A stretch of 64,000 bases of DNA from Chrysomallon squamiferum. Lineage: Eukaryota > Mollusca > Gastropoda > Neomphalida > Peltospiridae. Every line of letters starts with the position of its first letter. Position 1 is the stretch's first letter. The notes under the pieces were generated by a model. The model ran no database searches, was not told where the DNA came from, and saw only the letters and a list, made by a program, of their open reading frames with translations. This document shows, piece by piece, positions 60,948-64,000 of the stretch. Where the stretch lies: the NCBI GenBank assembly GCA_012295275.1, contig CM022677.1, positions 9,099,514 to 9,163,513 on the forward strand, in the 5' to 3' direction. A program made the translations under genes and the position numbers.

Positions 60948-62539
60948 CATGCATGGGCCAGAGAATATACTAAAAAAATATATATAAAGTTTGGACTTTA
61001 ACAGTATGAATGGAGTTTAAAAAAATAACAACAACTATGAAAGCTTTTATACATGCAAGGACAGTGGTATAGATATTTGTTTCCTAATATCTTGAAGAAA
61101 ACAAAGTGCATTATCTTGCCATTTGATGGAATTTTGTAATAATAATAATAATAATAATAAATTAATTTAAGAAATCAGAACAGAGGAAACAGTAAATAAA
61201 GATTTGTTTTTTAATATAATGAAAACCCATAACAGAAATCTTTGACTAATTTTTAGACTGGTTTGGAAGACTATTATTTTAGAGTCATACTCCATTATAA
61301 AAAAAAAATTCAGTAAGATTTATAATTTGATCCAGACAGGACAGATTTGGGTTTGTTATTACTGCTTCTGATTATTAGCTTGAATTCTACAAATTAATTT
61401 TAATTATGTTATTCTGAATGGTCAACTGAAACTCGTTACAAATACTAAGTAGTATTCTAGAATATAGCAGTTGGATTTTCATTATATAAATCACAATGTT
61501 AACTTTTTTAAAGTAGTATACTTGAAGATTAGTTTTACCCTTTAATTAATTAAATAATTAAGGTAATAATAATAATAATAATTACAAACATGATTATTAC
61601 GACTAAAAATAATAATTTTGATTTCAAAGTTATGTTTAATTCAGTTAAATTAAAAAAAAAATTAAATGTTGGTTATAATAGTAATTTGTGGCATCTTATT
61701 TTGGCTTTTTAAATTAGTAATTAATTAAAAGGTGAAACAGTGTCTTCTGTTTGGTATTAATATATGAAGTTAGACTTCATTCATTAACAAATATGTATAC
61801 TGAACTACATACATGATCACATAAACCAATAATAAATAAAATAAAATAAAAGGTACACAACTCTTGCTTAGTATTAAATAAACTAATAATAATGATAGTA
61901 GCAGAAATAATAATATAAAAATAAACAATAATAATAATAATCATAGAAATAATAATAATAATAACAATAACAATAACAATAACAATAAAATAATAATAAT
62001 AATAATAATAATAACAAAAATAATAAAAATTATACAATTATAACATACATATTAATAATGATAGTAATATTAGTGTAAAAAGTTTGGTTATTAAAAATAA
62101 ATATTCATTTGGTTATTGTGAAGGTTTGTGATCATGATGAAAAGACTGTTAATAAAAATACACAAATAAATGTAATAAAATAAAGCATTTGTACATTGAC
62201 TGCGACCAGGTACATTTAGAAAAACGTATTGCTCTCTCAGTGTGTATGTGCTTTTTAAGGCAGGCAATGCATAAAGGAGTAAAATATATATTTATATATG
62301 TACATACACTAGCTAAATAATAAGACTAGAATATCCCACTCCAGTGATAAAAGTATCTAATTAAAATACCTAGTAATAATCTGCAGTAATACCACAGTGA
62401 ACAGTCAACAATAATTTGTAGCACTTCTGTTTAAGCAACAATCTTATAGACAAGTTGTTTTTGTTTTTTAAGTCTAGTTCTTCATAAAATGAATAATAAA
62501 AAATGAAATGACTTTTTTTTTAAATGGCCGTTAATTTGT

Positions 62540-62660
62540 ATGAAAGAATGAATTTTTGTATGATAATTAATTTGGTATGACAAAATGAATTTTTGTATGA
62601 TAATTAATTTGGTATGACAAAATGAATTTTTGTATAATAAATTTGGTATGAAAATGAATA
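62540..62660. repeat. About 40-bp tandem repeat, three copies
   Basis: The unit contains GAATTTTTGTATGATAATTA and ATTTGGTATGACAAAAT. Confidence 0.82.
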
Positions 62661-64000
62661 TTTAATGTCAAGGTGACAGTGAGACTAATATTTTGAAAAT
62701 ATTTTGTTCTTATTTTACACAGTTGTTCTTAAACACATGATATAGTATTGTCTAACAATATTTTTTTTTTGTTTTTGTTTCAAAAAATGATATTTTTCAT
62801 TTAGAACAGGAAGAATATCATTTATTAATAATAATTTGTTGGAATAATGACGACAAACTATTCACATAATTTAAAAAAAGAAAAAGCATTTAAAAATTGT
62901 TTAAAAATATTAATTATTTACAATTTGTAAATGAAATTATACTAAAAAATTCACATAATTTTAATCCACATTCATGTAAATTGTATACAATATAAAATTA
63001 AAAATGAACTAAACCAAAAAAAAAAAAAAAAAAAAAAATTAAATAAAAAAAAAAAAAAAATAAAATAAAAATAAAATAAGGTAATCAAATTGAAACTTTT
63101 GAACTATAAAAATTTGATTTGTGAATGCACTATATGCTCATACAGTCCTCATTTACAACAGTTTATTAATAAAATTTCATCATAAATAAATAATTATAAT
63201 GTCAACTGAAACAAAGTAATTAAAATAAACAACATCTGAATGCACTAACCACATACAATTTGCAATACTCTGCGAGTATTTGTACATCGCATTAAAATTT
63301 AAAAAACAAAATTATAATAGTTTTCAGCAAACAACACTGATATAGCTGATAAATGTTTTATGAAAGTGAAGATGAAAAAATGTAGGTCATGTGTTCAAAT
63401 AAATAAAAGTATTTAAATTCACTAACCATTAAGATTTGCGTCATAAAATATTTATGGCTGACTTATCTTTATAGCAAATATTTTAATAATTTTTATTTTT
63501 TATTTTTAAATTTTTATATGTATATATAAATTGCCCTTATTTTAAACAAAGTAAAGATACTGAATAAAATGCATTTGCAATGAAGTACATCAAATTATCA
63601 TTATTGTTTATAGCTGTGTTTGAATTGTATCTTATATGAGTAGAAATAAAGATTTGTATCAATGACATGTAGCCTTTTAAAAGGATAAAATGCAAAAATG
63701 CTATTACATTATTTAAATTCAGCTGATTTAAACTATTTCAGGTCATTAAATAAATTCAATAACATCTTGGGAGGGAAAATAAAAATAAAAACAACATCTA
63801 AAAACCCCATCGAAACAAACATTTTATGTGTCATTGCAGTTACTTTTCTTGATTATTTAATATTATATATATAAACTGGTCATATCCAAAATAAATAGAT
63901 AATTACATTTCCAGATTTAAATTTTTAAATTCTTCGCTATTTTAAAAGAAAGAATAAAAAAGTTTATAAATCACTAGAATCTAAAAGATGTTTTTCAAAT

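Larger units (their letters stand above)
57460..64000. other. Gene-free AT-rich right end
   Basis: No convincing exon was found. It holds poly-A near 58203-58241, (AT)n at 60893-60942, (AAT)n at 61905-62015 and A-rich sequence at 63017-63070. A TTTATT at about 59732 begins a long stretch with fewer simple repeats, and this could be the 3' UTR of a minus-strand gene beyond the right edge. That is only a possibility. Confidence 0.5.

Noticed and set aside
59734-64000. Minus-strand gene end at the right edge
   Set aside because: Only a hexamer and a change in texture suggest a 3' UTR; no coding exon is visible in the window.

Overview
This window is AT-rich, intron-rich DNA from an animal nuclear genome. 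It has spliceosomal GT-AG introns, many microsatellites and minisatellites, and four recognisable animal proteins, each split into small exons whose phases agree at every junction. Nothing is bacterial. The taxon cannot be named from sequence alone; a lophotrochozoan invertebrate such as a mollusc is a guess from base composition and repeat style.

Layout: (1) Bases 1-3362, plus strand: the last four coding exons of an unidentified gene that enters from the left edge. (2) 3363-16774: a gene-free stretch holding degenerate tandem repeats, an inverted-repeat element (about 7713-8596), a 33-bp minisatellite of about 40 copies (9209-10590), and microsatellites. (3) 16775-42799, minus strand: a complete ATOSA (FAM214A, Atossa family) gene of 12 coding exons and 930 codons before the stop. 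Its 17.2 kb first intron fills 25.6-42.8 kb. (4) 44424-49453, plus strand: two tandem HINT1 genes, each of three exons and 126 residues with identical intron positions. ATOSA and the first HINT1 copy diverge from a 1.6 kb spacer. (5) 50897-57221, minus strand: a complete TEX9 gene of 12 coding exons and 392 residues, convergent with the second HINT1 copy. (6) 57222-64000: no gene seen; low-complexity AT-rich DNA and degenerate GATA-type repeats.

The genes show no shared pathway. HINT1 is a purine phosphoramidase, Atossa proteins are nuclear regulators linked to cell metabolism and invasion, and TEX9 is a coiled-coil protein of centriolar or ciliary type. In human, ATOSA and TEX9 both lie on 15q21, so their closeness here may reflect old linkage.

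The most unusual signal is structural. At several exon-intron junctions in three different genes (1265, 2787, 17886, 21429, 25615, 51849, perhaps 55810), the splice boundary with its last or first coding bases has been copied into the adjoining intron. There it forms a tandem array that still carries decoy splice sites. A second clear oddity is a perfect 66-bp palindrome (16484-16549) just after the ATOSA stop, with a polyadenylation hexamer on each strand.
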